DNA of 37,873 bases, from assembly GCA_045646365.1 (NCBI GenBank), contig JAZRKP010000030.1, positions 1-37,873 on the forward strand, written 5' to 3'. The stretch's first letter is position 1, and each line of letters opens with the position of its first letter. Shown here in pieces: positions 26,440 through 35,037 of this stretch. This DNA is from SIG454 sp045646365. Lineage in GTDB: Bacteria > Bacillota > Clostridia > Monoglobales > Monoglobaceae. A model generated the notes under the pieces. The model was not told where the DNA came from and made no database searches. It worked only from the letters and a program-made list of their open reading frames with translations. The position numbers and the translations under genes were made by a program.

Positions 26440-27735
26440 TCAAAAAGATTTACGACACTGGGCTATATGTTCCATAAGTTTTGTCTTTGCCTCTCCCGGA
26501 AGCATTTCGCATATTTTTTCAGCCTGCTCAAATTTTCCTGTTTCCGCATAAATCTGAGCACGGAAAACATAAGCCAAAAAATCTCCGGGATTTTCTATGC
26601 TTGACTGTTTATAATAAGCAATAGCTCGGTCATACAGATCTGCAACTTTCTTTTCAAGAATCTTGTCCTGTTTGGACATTTCGTTTGCCGCCCAGAATTC
26701 GCTGTAATATCCGTGGTGTCTGTAAAGGATATTTTGGCTTGATTTAAGCTTGATTGCATATTTTTTCACACCTTGAAGGTTTCCCTCATTACGGCAACAA
26801 TCAATCATAATAAACTGTGCTTTTTCGATATACTCCGTCAGTTCCGAGTTATCTAATCCTGCTATTTCCTCGGCTATCAGTATCGCCGCTTTGCGATTTT
26901 TCATTTTGAGCTGCATATCGGCGCGGGTAAGTTTAGCTTCAATGTTAACATCCAACGGAGCATCAAGTTCATTCAGTTTATCCAACCAAGCAGAAGCATC
27001 GTCAAAATGTTTTTTCATATCATCAGGATACTGCTCAGCAAGAAAGCAATGAATCATTGCGTGGTCAAAGATAAATTCAATACGATTTTCTTTTGTATCT
27101 TCACAATACTTTTCTGCTTCTGTCAGAACTTCAAATGCCTGTTCTGTTTTCTTTTGCTGAAGCATAATCTGGAACAGAAGCTGATAATTCTTGAATTGAT
27201 CGGGCATCAAAAGTTTTAATTGTGTTGCACAGTTTTCAGCATCTTCCCAGTTTCCCTGTGCCACATAAATTTCAACACAGTTCAGCAAAATGTCACCTGA
27301 ACCAGGGTTAAATCCGGGAATGCTTTCTGATTTTTTATAGTTGAGCAAGGCGTTTTTGAAATCTCCGTTCTGCTGATTTATCTTGCCCATTGCATAGTAC
27401 ATTTTTTGACGTGTTTTGTCGCTGCATTTTAAGATTTCAGCATCTGCATAACAGCGCAGTGCTTCCTGGAGCTTATTTTGTGCCGTAAGACAATTACCCA
27501 GGCTGAAATAATGTTCCCCATTTTTTTCATCTAAAGAGATTGCTTTGCGATAATACTTTTCAGCTTCAGCGGGACGGCCCATTACAAAGCAGGCATTGCC
27601 GGCTAAAACATATGCTCCAAGTGCGGCAGGATTTAAAGCAAAAGCGAGCCTGCACTTATTTAAAGTTCGTTCGTAATCGCCTATCAAAAAAGCCTGTTGA
27701 GCTTCACTCATTGCGCTTTTGAGTTGATCGTTCAT
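26440..27735 (-). CDS. TPR-repeat protein of the T7SS operon
   Basis: About 431 residues with no signal peptide or TM segment. At least four tetratricopeptide repeats occupy about 5-160 (AYVLAGNACFVMGRPAEAEKYYRKAI, then HYFSLGNCLTAQNKLQEALR). More degenerate helical pairs continue to the C-terminus, where a last TPR reads FRAQIYAETGKFEQAEKI. TPR proteins act as docking scaffolds. A cytoplasmic adaptor that collects substrates or the ESX proteins for the ATPase is plausible from its place in the operon. The start is the ATG of MNDQLK; a GTG and an ATG just upstream are in frame and cannot be excluded. Confidence 0.82.
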   Translation of the reverse strand: MNDQLKSAMSEAQQAFLIGDYERTLNKCRLAFALNPAALGAYVLAGNACFVMGRPAEAEKYYRKAISLDEKNGEHYFSLGNCLTAQNKLQEALRCYADAEILKCSDKTRQKMYYAMGKINQQNGDFKNALLNYKKSESIPGFNPGSGDILLNCVEIYVAQGNWEDAENCATQLKLLMPDQFKNYQLLFQIMLQQKKTEQAFEVLTEAEKYCEDTKENRIEFIFDHAMIHCFLAEQYPDDMKKHFDDASAWLDKLNELDAPLDVNIEAKLTRADMQLKMKNRKAAILIAEEIAGLDNSELTEYIEKAQFIMIDCCRNEGNLQGVKKYAIKLKSSQNILYRHHGYYSEFWAANEMSKQDKILEKKVADLYDRAIAYYKQSSIENPGDFLAYVFRAQIYAETGKFEQAEKICEMLPGEAKTKLMEHIAQCRKSF

Positions 27736-27763
27736 ATACATCACACCCTTCGGTTATTAATCA

Positions 27764-28114
27764 TCAATGTTTCCCTTTTTGCAATTCAAACTCGTGATAC
27801 TTTTCACACCAATCAAGGATTAAAAAGTAGAGTTCACGTGTATTTACAACACATTCTTCCTGGTCATCATCCATCAAATTACATACAATTGTTTCATTTG
27901 CTCTAATTTCAAGATAACAAGTATTAAAAGAACAATCGCTTGATTCTTCACCATTTAAAAGAACTTCATCGAACATTTCTTTTATTATGTTTTCAAAATC
28001 CACTACATCCGTAGTCATAAAGAATGTCAAAACACCGCCATGATCAACATTGTATGAAACATCTAAACATGAATATTCTTCGCATTTTATTATAGAATAA
28101 TTTGGTACAATCAT
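27764..28114 (-). CDS. Probable immunity protein for the EndoU toxin
   Basis: A 116-residue acidic protein encoded 22 bases after the EndoU toxin, with a strong GGAGG site. It has no signal peptide and no family that I recognise. An all-beta start (SCLDVSYNVDHGGVLTFFM) is followed by a helical end (TRELYFLILDWCEKYHEFEL). Size, acidity and position directly behind a nuclease toxin are the usual marks of cognate immunity genes; the assignment rests on these only. Confidence 0.6.
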   Translation of the reverse strand: MIVPNYSIIKCEEYSCLDVSYNVDHGGVLTFFMTTDVVDFENIIKEMFDEVLLNGEESSDCSFNTCYLEIRANETIVCNLMDDDQEECVVNTRELYFLILDWCEKYHEFELQKGKH

Positions 28115-28136
28115 TGTCGTCCTCCCTACATATTAC

Positions 28137-29369
28137 TTATGGTGTGAAAAGGGGAAATGCATTAACAAATCTTCCCATATTATCAAAGCACACTCTTATA
28201 GGCATACCGTTGCTTAAGTTTACAGAGTAAGCATATGCCATGTTCGGCTTAACCGGAAGTTTAGAAGCTAAATTCACCGCTTCATCAATTGCATTGCTTA
28301 CTTGTTGTGCAGTCCATTCATCAGGGAACATAGAACTGAGAGCCCTTTTTTCAATACCATTAATACTTACTTTTGCATTATATACACCGAATTTATCCGG
28401 ACCTTCAACTACTTTTAGAACCTTCCCGTTAGAACCTTTCATGTTATAATGGTATCCTTTTGCTTTACCATTTACTACCTCACCTTTTAAATGCTCATAT
28501 GCTTTAGGATACTTATCTTTTAGTCCACCAGGTGTTTCAAAGGACTTTATTGCGTCATCAGCAACATTCGCAACATCGTCCGTACTATTAACGACATCAT
28601 CAGTAACATTTACAACATCGTCAACTGCATTCGCTCCATGCATGAAACCGCGGATTGCCGAAATAGCACTTGAGATCGCAGAGAAGATTCCGCCCCACAT
28701 AAAACCACTGGCAAATCCATCTCCAAAAGCTTCCCAGAAGTCTCCGCCGGTAAATAGGGCTAACACTCCGCTTATGGCTCCGCCTATCAATCCCGAAATA
28801 GCAGCGGCTTTTAATCCTGCCAACAAAGCTGCGAGAAATGCTCCACCGGTAAGATATGTAAGAACTGCACCGACTACAATGCAAACCAGACCGACGATAA
28901 TTTCAACAGCGTGTTCTTTTACCCATTCAACAATATTGGTAACCAGGTTGCCGATCCAATCGCCGACATCGCCCCAGAACTCATTCCAGGAATTGGCTAA
29001 CTGCTCCCAGAAGCCGGGCTCTGCATCCACATCCTGAGGACGAAGCCAAGGGAAATCCTTATAAAAAGTTTTTTGGCTTTGTTTTACATTTTGAGCAACA
29101 GAGGTGTCAACATATATTGCATTGCTTAAAAAAGTGTTAAACTGTTGAGCTGTGGTTTCAAGATTGTCTTTCTTTGCACATTCGGTCTGAATACGCTTAT
29201 CAATACTTTCAGTAGCCTCTTCCAGGTTTACATTGTTTATTCTTCTGTTAAGGGAACGCAAATCCTCGATAGTATCTTCAATACTGTAGTATAGCAAATC
29301 GAATTTGATCTGTACCGCAGCAACACTACCGGACCCGCCTGCATTGATATTAATACGCACACCATTCAC
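28137..29369 (-). CDS. Polymorphic toxin with C-terminal EndoU ribonuclease domain
   Basis: A 410-residue protein with a GTG start. The first ~275 residues are nearly the same as in the toxin upstream at 31.5 kb: N-terminal helical hairpin (20-50 and 65-100), Trp-rich FWEQLANSWNEFWGDVGDW (120-138), a hydrophobic Gly/Ala-rich region (152-240) and a DDV-rich heptad-like linker (249-273). The tip (about 285-405) resembles bacterial EndoU nucleases: histidines at about 293 and 307 in EHLKGEV...KGYHYNM, then GVYNAKV and SSMFPDEWTAQQVSNAIDEA. EndoU toxins cut RNA, often tRNA, in the target cell. The hydrophobic centre may serve in translocation. Export through the type VII system is inferred from the operon. 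Confidence 0.78.
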   Translation of the reverse strand: MNGVRININAGGSGSVAAVQIKFDLLYYSIEDTIEDLRSLNRRINNVNLEEATESIDKRIQTECAKKDNLETTAQQFNTFLSNAIYVDTSVAQNVKQSQKTFYKDFPWLRPQDVDAEPGFWEQLANSWNEFWGDVGDWIGNLVTNIVEWVKEHAVEIIVGLVCIVVGAVLTYLTGGAFLAALLAGLKAAAISGLIGGAISGVLALFTGGDFWEAFGDGFASGFMWGGIFSAISSAISAIRGFMHGANAVDDVVNVTDDVVNSTDDVANVADDAIKSFETPGGLKDKYPKAYEHLKGEVVNGKAKGYHYNMKGSNGKVLKVVEGPDKFGVYNAKVSINGIEKRALSSMFPDEWTAQQVSNAIDEAVNLASKLPVKPNMAYAYSVNLSNGMPIRVCFDNMGRFVNAFPLFTP

Positions 29370-29406
29370 CCGCTTTCCGGATTACATCTGACATTTTTGG
29401 TGGGGT

Positions 29407-29985
29407 TTAATTCGTCAACAAAACCCATTCCCAAAATGTTTTTCCGTTATTTTCGTAGCCACTTGGCTTTGTATCTCTGATAGCCGATTGAGCTATTTTC
29501 ACGGCTTTATCTTTTTGGTTCATATGAAAAAAGGCTAAGCATTTCAAGAGATCCGCATTCATCCCATCTTCATTTTTTATAACATATTCGTCAATATTAT
29601 GGCTTTTTATAAATTCACAAGCACATTTATCTATCATATCTGCAAATTGTTTTGCTTGTTTCTCATATTCCGTCATAATATCAATTTCGCCGCTTGTCAA
29701 AAGTACGGCGGGAGCCTTAAATGCACCACACGCTCTTAAAGAGTCATTCTTTTTAATATTCTCTTCCATGCGAATAATTTTCCAAAAAATATTATCATAG
29801 TCGTAGTCTTTGATATACAATCTATATATAATTTTTTGGGAATTCACAATAAGAAAATCACAAAAAGCGAAAGCAGAACCCTTTAAAGTGAAAAACGTAT
29901 TTGACTTCACTTTGTATCCATTTTTCTTCGAAAATTCATGTATTAAGCTAAGCAATTCTTTTTGCTGATTTTTATCAAGCTTCAT
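29407..29985 (-). CDS. Hypothetical protein between the toxins, possible second immunity protein
   Basis: A 192-residue cytoplasmic-looking protein overlapping the previous gene by 11 bases, with a GGAGG site inside that gene. It has an alpha/beta start (LIHEFSKKNGYKVKSNTFF, FCDFLIVNSQKIIYRLYIKDY) and a helical second half ending FWEWVLLTN. I recognise no domain for certain. Tight coupling to the small gene behind the PD-(D/E)XK toxin suggests an immunity or accessory role for that toxin. Confidence 0.55.
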   Translation of the reverse strand: MKLDKNQQKELLSLIHEFSKKNGYKVKSNTFFTLKGSAFAFCDFLIVNSQKIIYRLYIKDYDYDNIFWKIIRMEENIKKNDSLRACGAFKAPAVLLTSGEIDIMTEYEKQAKQFADMIDKCACEFIKSHNIDEYVIKNEDGMNADLLKCLAFFHMNQKDKAVKIAQSAIRDTKPSGYENNGKTFWEWVLLTN

Positions 29986-30316
29986 TTACATCCTCCGAGG
30001 AAATAATACATCGAATTCTTATGCCTAGATTCGCAACAGAATCCTGAACCGATTGTAAAAATTCTTCTGCTTTTTTTGTTATGTCACACAAAAAATGAAT
30101 TTCTATAATTCCATAAGTTATGACATTGTCTTCATAAATACTTTTGTACTGTCCTTCTTCAAGAAATGTTACATACGTATTGATTTTTTCTTGCAAGACC
30201 AATAAATGATTATATTCATCTTGCCAGTCCAAATGGTCACTTATTAATAAGACTATTCCACTCTCATCATCGGTCAATGCTACAGCATCGATTTTTTGTT
30301 TATCAACTACCGACAT
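29975..30316 (-). CDS. Probable immunity protein, DUF6572-like
   Basis: A 113-residue acidic protein encoded 8 bases behind the PD-(D/E)XK-type toxin, with AGGAGG before the ATG. The pattern ALTDDESGIVLLISDHLDWQ...HLLVLQEKINTYVTFLE recalls DUF6572 proteins, which are small proteins often found near toxins; this is from memory. Its role as antidote to the upstream nuclease is inferred from position. Confidence 0.65.
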   Translation of the reverse strand: MSVVDKQKIDAVALTDDESGIVLLISDHLDWQDEYNHLLVLQEKINTYVTFLEEGQYKSIYEDNVITYGIIEIHFLCDITKKAEEFLQSVQDSVANLGIRIRCIISSEDVNEA

Positions 30317-30324
30317 AGTGCCTC

Positions 30325-31512
30325 CTATTTGGGTCGTATTATTTCAACTTTTGTTCCCGGAGGAACCTGATAACCACCAGTGAAAATACCTTTGCCTTTT
30401 CCGACAACAGTTGCACCTTTTTCGTAAATTTCCGGGAAAGCGAGTTTTTGGTTTTTAGTTAAAGGCGCTGTTGCTGATGACTTAAACTCATTCACCACAA
30501 CTTTTCCTTTAGAGTCTAACCCCATTGCATCAAATCTGGTTTTAACTCCAGAAGGGGTCTTAACGGTAACTTCTTCAACTGCATTTTTGTATTTAGAGTT
30601 AAAATTTTCAAAACTTTTATTTGCGAATTCTTTTCCGTTAGCCCTGTTATTAGCTAGTGTATCATCAGTGCTATTAATAACGTCATCGGCTACATTTGCA
30701 ACATCATCTGTGCTATTAACAACATCATCAGCAACATTAATAACATCGTCAACAGCATTGGCTCCGTGCATAAAACCGCGGATTGCTGAAATAGCACTTG
30801 AAATTGCAGAGAAAATGCCACCCCACATAAATCCGCTGGCAAATCCGTCGCCAAAAGCATCCCAGAAGTCGCCTCCGGTAAACAGAGCTAACACTCCGCT
30901 TATGGCTCCGCCAATCAACCCTGAAATAGCTGCTGCTTTTAATCCAGCTAGCAAAGCTGCAAGAAATGCACCGCCGGTGAGATAAGTAAGAACTGCACCG
31001 ACTACGATACAAACCAGACCGACGATAATTTCAACAGCGTGTTCTTTTACCCATTCGACAATATTGGTCACCAGATTGCAAATCCAGTCACCCACATCGC
31101 CCCAGAACTCATTCCATGAATTGGCTAACTGCTCCCAGAAACTGGGTTCGGCGTTCACATCCTGCGGACGAAGCCAAGGAAAATCTTTATAAAATGTTTT
31201 CTGGTTTTGTTTTACATTTTGAGCAACAGAAGTATCAACAGCTGTTGCATTGTTCAGAAATGTGTTAAACTGTTGAGCTGTGGTTTCAAGATTGTCTTTC
31301 TTTGCACATTCGGTCTGAATACGCTTATCAACACCACTTACAGCATCATTAAGATTGTGGGGCCCGCCGTTTACGTTGTTTATTCTTCTGTTAAGGGAAC
31401 GCAAATCCTCGATAGTATCTTCAATACTGTAGTATAGCAAATCGAATTTGGTCTGTACCGCAGCAACACTACCGGACCCGCCTGCATTGATATTAATACG
31501 CACAATATTCAC
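30325..31512 (-). CDS. Polymorphic toxin with C-terminal PD-(D/E)XK-like nuclease domain
   Basis: A 395-residue product with a GTG start. Residues 1-285 match the EndoU toxin almost throughout: helical N-terminus, FWEQLANSWNEFWGDVGDW (125-143), hydrophobic Gly/Ala-rich core (158-245), and a heptad-like DDV linker that is longer here (254-284). The tip (about 300-395) has RFDAMGLD (Asp 328), VVVNEFKSS (Glu 342, Lys 344), then LTKNQKLAFPEIY and GKGIFTGGY...PPGTKVEIIRP, a known nuclease tip of polymorphic toxins with a D-ExK active site. It is likely a DNase or RNase that acts on competitors. A helical partner gene lies upstream and probable immunity genes lie downstream. Confidence 0.78.
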   Translation of the reverse strand: MNIVRININAGGSGSVAAVQTKFDLLYYSIEDTIEDLRSLNRRINNVNGGPHNLNDAVSGVDKRIQTECAKKDNLETTAQQFNTFLNNATAVDTSVAQNVKQNQKTFYKDFPWLRPQDVNAEPSFWEQLANSWNEFWGDVGDWICNLVTNIVEWVKEHAVEIIVGLVCIVVGAVLTYLTGGAFLAALLAGLKAAAISGLIGGAISGVLALFTGGDFWDAFGDGFASGFMWGGIFSAISSAISAIRGFMHGANAVDDVINVADDVVNSTDDVANVADDVINSTDDTLANNRANGKEFANKSFENFNSKYKNAVEEVTVKTPSGVKTRFDAMGLDSKGKVVVNEFKSSATAPLTKNQKLAFPEIYEKGATVVGKGKGIFTGGYQVPPGTKVEIIRPK

Positions 31513-31539
31513 CCGATTTTTCTGCCGATTACAAAAAAC

Positions 31540-32073
31540 TTAAAAGTACCTTTGGTACTCTCTCATTTCTCTATCATATCTGGATGCTAATCCATTATAA
31601 TATCGAACATTACTGTCTAAAGTATTTATGCGAATTCTCAAATTTGAAATTTCACTTTCCAAATTAGATATAGCAGTCAATACTCTGTCACGCTCTTTTA
31701 CGCACACTGTGTATGCATTATTCGTATCGTTGTTGGCAAAAACCGATTCTGTACCGAAAGCGTTTTTTACACTTGCTTTAGATACAGATCCCTCTGTTAT
31801 AAGTACTGCGGCAGAAAACATATCTTCTGCGTCAATCGCCTTTTTATCAGCTTCATTGAACTGCCTTGTGAGATCATTATCAAAAATTCTTATGATTCTA
31901 TTTAAATCCTCTAAACGATCATTAAGGTTGTTTTTTCTTGTCCTGCAATCACGAATATCTTCTTCAGCACTATTTCGCAGTCTTCTGTTATAATCTGCAT
32001 CTTGCTGAGCCGCCTCTTTTCTCCTTTTGGCGTCGTTATATTCTTCTCTGGCTTGACCTTCAGCCATACACAT
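31540..32073 (-). CDS. Coiled-coil protein preceding the toxins, possible toxin chaperone
   Basis: The chosen ATG at 32073 (MCMAEG) lies 7 bases after GGAGG; a GTG at 32079 and an ATG at 32067 are alternatives. The 177-residue product has two long coiled-coil helices (about 5-60 and 125-175) joined by a middle section (EDMFSAAVLITEGSVSKASVKNAFG). In other Firmicutes LXG toxins are preceded by small helical targeting partners; length and fold suggest the same role here, but I see no specific family signature. Confidence 0.65.
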   Translation of the reverse strand: MCMAEGQAREEYNDAKRRKEAAQQDADYNRRLRNSAEEDIRDCRTRKNNLNDRLEDLNRIIRIFDNDLTRQFNEADKKAIDAEDMFSAAVLITEGSVSKASVKNAFGTESVFANNDTNNAYTVCVKERDRVLTAISNLESEISNLRIRINTLDSNVRYYNGLASRYDREMREYQRYF

Positions 32074-32091
32074 ACACACTCCTCCGACAAA

Positions 32092-33399
32092 TTATAATTC
32101 TCCTGCATTTCTTAATTCCTGAACATGTTTGGTATCTGTTTCAGGTATCAGAGCAACTACTCTGTTTGCTTCCTGATTTCCCGGACTTTTAACTCCATTG
32201 GGAAATTCATCGAAATTACGCCAAGAAAAAGGTGTTGTGCCGGCATCGATTACCTTAAATTGAGATGCACTAAATCCAAATTCTTTGACCAATGTTTCAA
32301 GAATTTTTTCTGCACGCTTACGAGACCAAACATTATCTTTTGTAACTTTTTCATTTGCAGATGTTCTCGCAATAGAACCTACTATATATATAACTTTATC
32401 CGGATTATAGGCAAAAAACTCTCTTAAATCATTTGCATATTCTTTAAGTGTTTTTTTTGCCAGTGAAGAATTTTTGAACTCATCAGAAGTGGGTTTAAAC
32501 CCTATCTCAGCAGAATGAATAGTAATCAATTCGTTTGTTTCTTGTGAAAAATCAACTACCGGAACATAAGGATATGGATTTTCGAGTTCTTCACTGCTAC
32601 CCAAAGGCTCACCTTCACTCGCTTCATAGAAAATTTCTTGTATCAAGGTAGCATTACATCTTTCCTCAAGATATATGGTCCAAAAATCGATTAACCTCTG
32701 TTCGTCTTCTGAGGTTTCGGATAACTCCGGTTGCGGATCCGCAACATTTCCTAAACCTAAAAAAGTTACATTTATATCCGATAAATCTGTGAATGTGGAT
32801 TCATCAATACGAGAAAGAACATCATCAATGGTTCCGTCCATAAAATTCAGTTTTCTCATATCAACATTGCCATGTGTACAAATACCGGTATCAAGAATCA
32901 AAATATGTTTTTCATAAGAATCCTTATTATTCAAAACTTTTTTCGCCTGATTTATAGCGGCTTGCAAATCACAACCCGATTCCTGAGCCCTGACTTCATC
33001 GCTGACAAGCTTAGCTACAATAGAATCCAGCATCGAATTTACATTTTCAAAAAAAAGAGATTTATTTTTGGCACTTGTTTGTAATTTTGAACTTTTTCCT
33101 ATGGTCAGTTTCTCTGTTTTCGGCTTTCCGTCACTTACAATTAAAGTAACATCCGCTTTGGCTGTATAAGTATATCCTTCTTTATCATATTTTATAGATT
33201 GTGCGATCTTTTCTTTTGCTTGCTCCATCATAGATTCCGAAAAATTATTTGAATTGGCATGTTTTCCGGCAATGATAACAAGTGATATAGGTTCCTGATC
33301 AAGATCTATCAATGAATTGGAGTCAGATTTTGTTCCATCGCAACCGCTTAAAAACATAAAACTAACCAAAACGATCATTATTAAAATAATTTTCTTCAT
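32092..33399 (-). CDS. Lipoprotein with C-terminal OmpA-like peptidoglycan-binding domain
   Basis: The ATG at 33399 overlaps the preceding stop (TAATG); a GTG two codons earlier is an alternative with closer ribosome site. A lipoprotein signal ends in LSGC (Cys about 20), so it is anchored to the outer face of the membrane. The middle domain (about 36-225) has alternating strands and helices (SLVIIAG, KHILILDTGICTHG, INVTFLGLG) recalling a vWA/Rossmann-type fold. The last ~120 residues are OmpA/MotB-like: IVGSIARTS, WSRKRAEKILETLVKEFG, and NQEANRVVALI. OmpA-like domains bind peptidoglycan. With the four-TM protein directly upstream this looks like a wall-anchored envelope complex, which standard type VIIb loci do not have. 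Confidence 0.8.
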   Translation of the reverse strand: MKKIILIMIVLVSFMFLSGCDGTKSDSNSLIDLDQEPISLVIIAGKHANSNNFSESMMEQAKEKIAQSIKYDKEGYTYTAKADVTLIVSDGKPKTEKLTIGKSSKLQTSAKNKSLFFENVNSMLDSIVAKLVSDEVRAQESGCDLQAAINQAKKVLNNKDSYEKHILILDTGICTHGNVDMRKLNFMDGTIDDVLSRIDESTFTDLSDINVTFLGLGNVADPQPELSETSEDEQRLIDFWTIYLEERCNATLIQEIFYEASEGEPLGSSEELENPYPYVPVVDFSQETNELITIHSAEIGFKPTSDEFKNSSLAKKTLKEYANDLREFFAYNPDKVIYIVGSIARTSANEKVTKDNVWSRKRAEKILETLVKEFGFSASQFKVIDAGTTPFSWRNFDEFPNGVKSPGNQEANRVVALIPETDTKHVQELRNAGEL

Positions 33400-34484
33400 T
33401 ACCACTTATTTCCTTCCTTAAAATGCTGTTCTGAACTGGATTTATATTGCGCAACAGAGACAGCATTATTTAATAATCTTTTAAGACTATCAAGAAGATC
33501 TTCTTTTGCAATAGAATAATCCCAACAATCCGATTTATCTCGAATAGTTTCTTTTTCTTCAATTTTTTTCAGCATTTCTTCATCATATTGCTGTATAAGT
33601 TCATCTAATTTGATATCATCGAACTCTTCTTTCACAGTAGTATACTCAGACATCTCCTTAAGAATACAGCCAAGCTTTTTTTTCAAGCTTATATTATATC
33701 GATCTATTTGACTAGGATATTTTTCAACACAATCTCGGATTAACAAATTGCGTATACGGTTGTAACTTTCTTTTCTGAAAACGTTAATAGAACGAGGCAT
33801 ATCTGTGTCATTACCTGCTATATCTTTCCAAATATTCATGCGTTCTACTTCCAACTTATTACGTGCCCTATCAAACTCACTTTGTTTATCAAGAAAATCA
33901 AGATATAAAATATCTAATTCTCGTTCCAACTGAGCATGATTATTGCTAGGAAACACAACCCAAGATGTAATGAATGCAAGAATCGATGTCATAATAGGAG
34001 AGCACAAAAGAAACAAATCCTTTATATATGCTCCATTGGCACTCGGATCAAACTCTTCAGTCAAGCCAGCGCCATATTCTTTGAGTTTAAACGCTTCATA
34101 TCCACCGTTTCCGCTAATAACCAGCCAACGTAAATATATAACCATTGAGAAGGCAATTAACAATCCGACCAATCCAATAACAGTACCTATTTTCGCGTTT
34201 GTATAATCGTTCTTTTTATATTTACTATGGTCTTTCAATCTTGAAAAACATATGCCCATAAAAGTTGGCAAACCTTCCAAGCAAATTGCAAAAGTCATAC
34301 CGTAAACATACTGTTCCACCGGATTGGCATTTAGTTTACCGAACATTTCAACCATAGCAAACACATCAGCTGCAGCCAAAGCCAATATCAACAAAAACGC
34401 AGAAACTTTTGCAGGTTGCAAAAAAACTGTGGACTTTTTCTGCAATGAGCTTTGTGTCTTTTTAGAACTTGCTTGTTGTTTCAT
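33399..34484 (-). CDS. Four-TM membrane protein with cytoplasmic coiled coil
   Basis: 361 residues, start supported by AGGAGGAG. Hydrophobic spans at about 27-48, 59-81, 99-123 and 156-178, then a charged ~180-residue helical region (LERELDILYLDFLDKQSEFDRARNKLE onward) that should be in the cytoplasm. The family is unknown to me. It overlaps the gene before it by 23 bases and shares one base with the OmpA-lipoprotein gene after it. A membrane protein coupled to an OmpA-domain protein is reminiscent of MotA/MotB-style pairing, but no MotA signature is seen. It may replace EsaA/EssB as membrane partner of the split ATPase. Confidence 0.75.
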   Translation of the reverse strand: MKQQASSKKTQSSLQKKSTVFLQPAKVSAFLLILALAAADVFAMVEMFGKLNANPVEQYVYGMTFAICLEGLPTFMGICFSRLKDHSKYKKNDYTNAKIGTVIGLVGLLIAFSMVIYLRWLVISGNGGYEAFKLKEYGAGLTEEFDPSANGAYIKDLFLLCSPIMTSILAFITSWVVFPSNNHAQLERELDILYLDFLDKQSEFDRARNKLEVERMNIWKDIAGNDTDMPRSINVFRKESYNRIRNLLIRDCVEKYPSQIDRYNISLKKKLGCILKEMSEYTTVKEEFDDIKLDELIQQYDEEMLKKIEEKETIRDKSDCWDYSIAKEDLLDSLKRLLNNAVSVAQYKSSSEQHFKEGNKW

Positions 34485-35010
34485 CTATTTCTCCTCCTGC
34501 CTTATCAACCTCATCTCCGACATCGATTCGAGCAGGCTCTTGATAAGAGTCTGAAGCCAAAACTACGTCAGCCAAATACATATTACCCGTTATATTATTG
34601 TATATTTTCTTTTTATATTCAAATCTTTCCTGAACACTTTGCATTTGCTTTAGTTTGATATATGTTTCATTAACTAAATCATTCATAAGGATAATCTTAT
34701 TGTAGTAATGATCATAAATTTTTCCATCAGAAATGCTTCTTTCGATATACGCATTTATAAGTTTGCGGTTAGAAACCGCTTCGTTTATCAAGTCTTTGAT
34801 TATTTCTTCACATTTTTCTCTTGATAATGGCGAATCAGAAGGATTATATTTTGCAATACGCTCTTTAAAGCATGAATAAATCTCCGTTTCACTTTTCAAT
34901 ATAAGCTCATCCGTCAGTTGCATCAGCTCATCTTCATATTGTTTTTCAAAAGTATTTTTATTATCATCACAATTTTTTTCTTTTCTAAAAAAGGAAAAAA
35001 TACTCATCAT
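34462..35010 (-). CDS. Unknown helical protein of the T7SS operon
   Basis: 182 residues starting MMSIFSFFRKEK, a short amphipathic start that may touch the membrane, then mostly helix (YEDELMQLTDELILKSETEI, CEEIIKDLINEAV, LMNDLVNETYIKLKQMQSV) and an acidic Gly-containing end. No recognised domain. The 3' end overlaps the four-TM gene by 23 bases, so the two are made together. Not identified beyond this. Confidence 0.65.
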   Translation of the reverse strand: MMSIFSFFRKEKNCDDNKNTFEKQYEDELMQLTDELILKSETEIYSCFKERIAKYNPSDSPLSREKCEEIIKDLINEAVSNRKLINAYIERSISDGKIYDHYYNKIILMNDLVNETYIKLKQMQSVQERFEYKKKIYNNITGNMYLADVVLASDSYQEPARIDVGDEVDKAGGEIDETTSKF

Positions 35011-35037
35011 TAAAATTCCTTTCTTGCTTTGAGTTGT

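Noticed and set aside
28621..31012. Cys/Arg-rich 87-residue frames inside both toxin genes
   Set aside because: They appear in both only because the toxin DNA is duplicated; the real frame carries clear domains.
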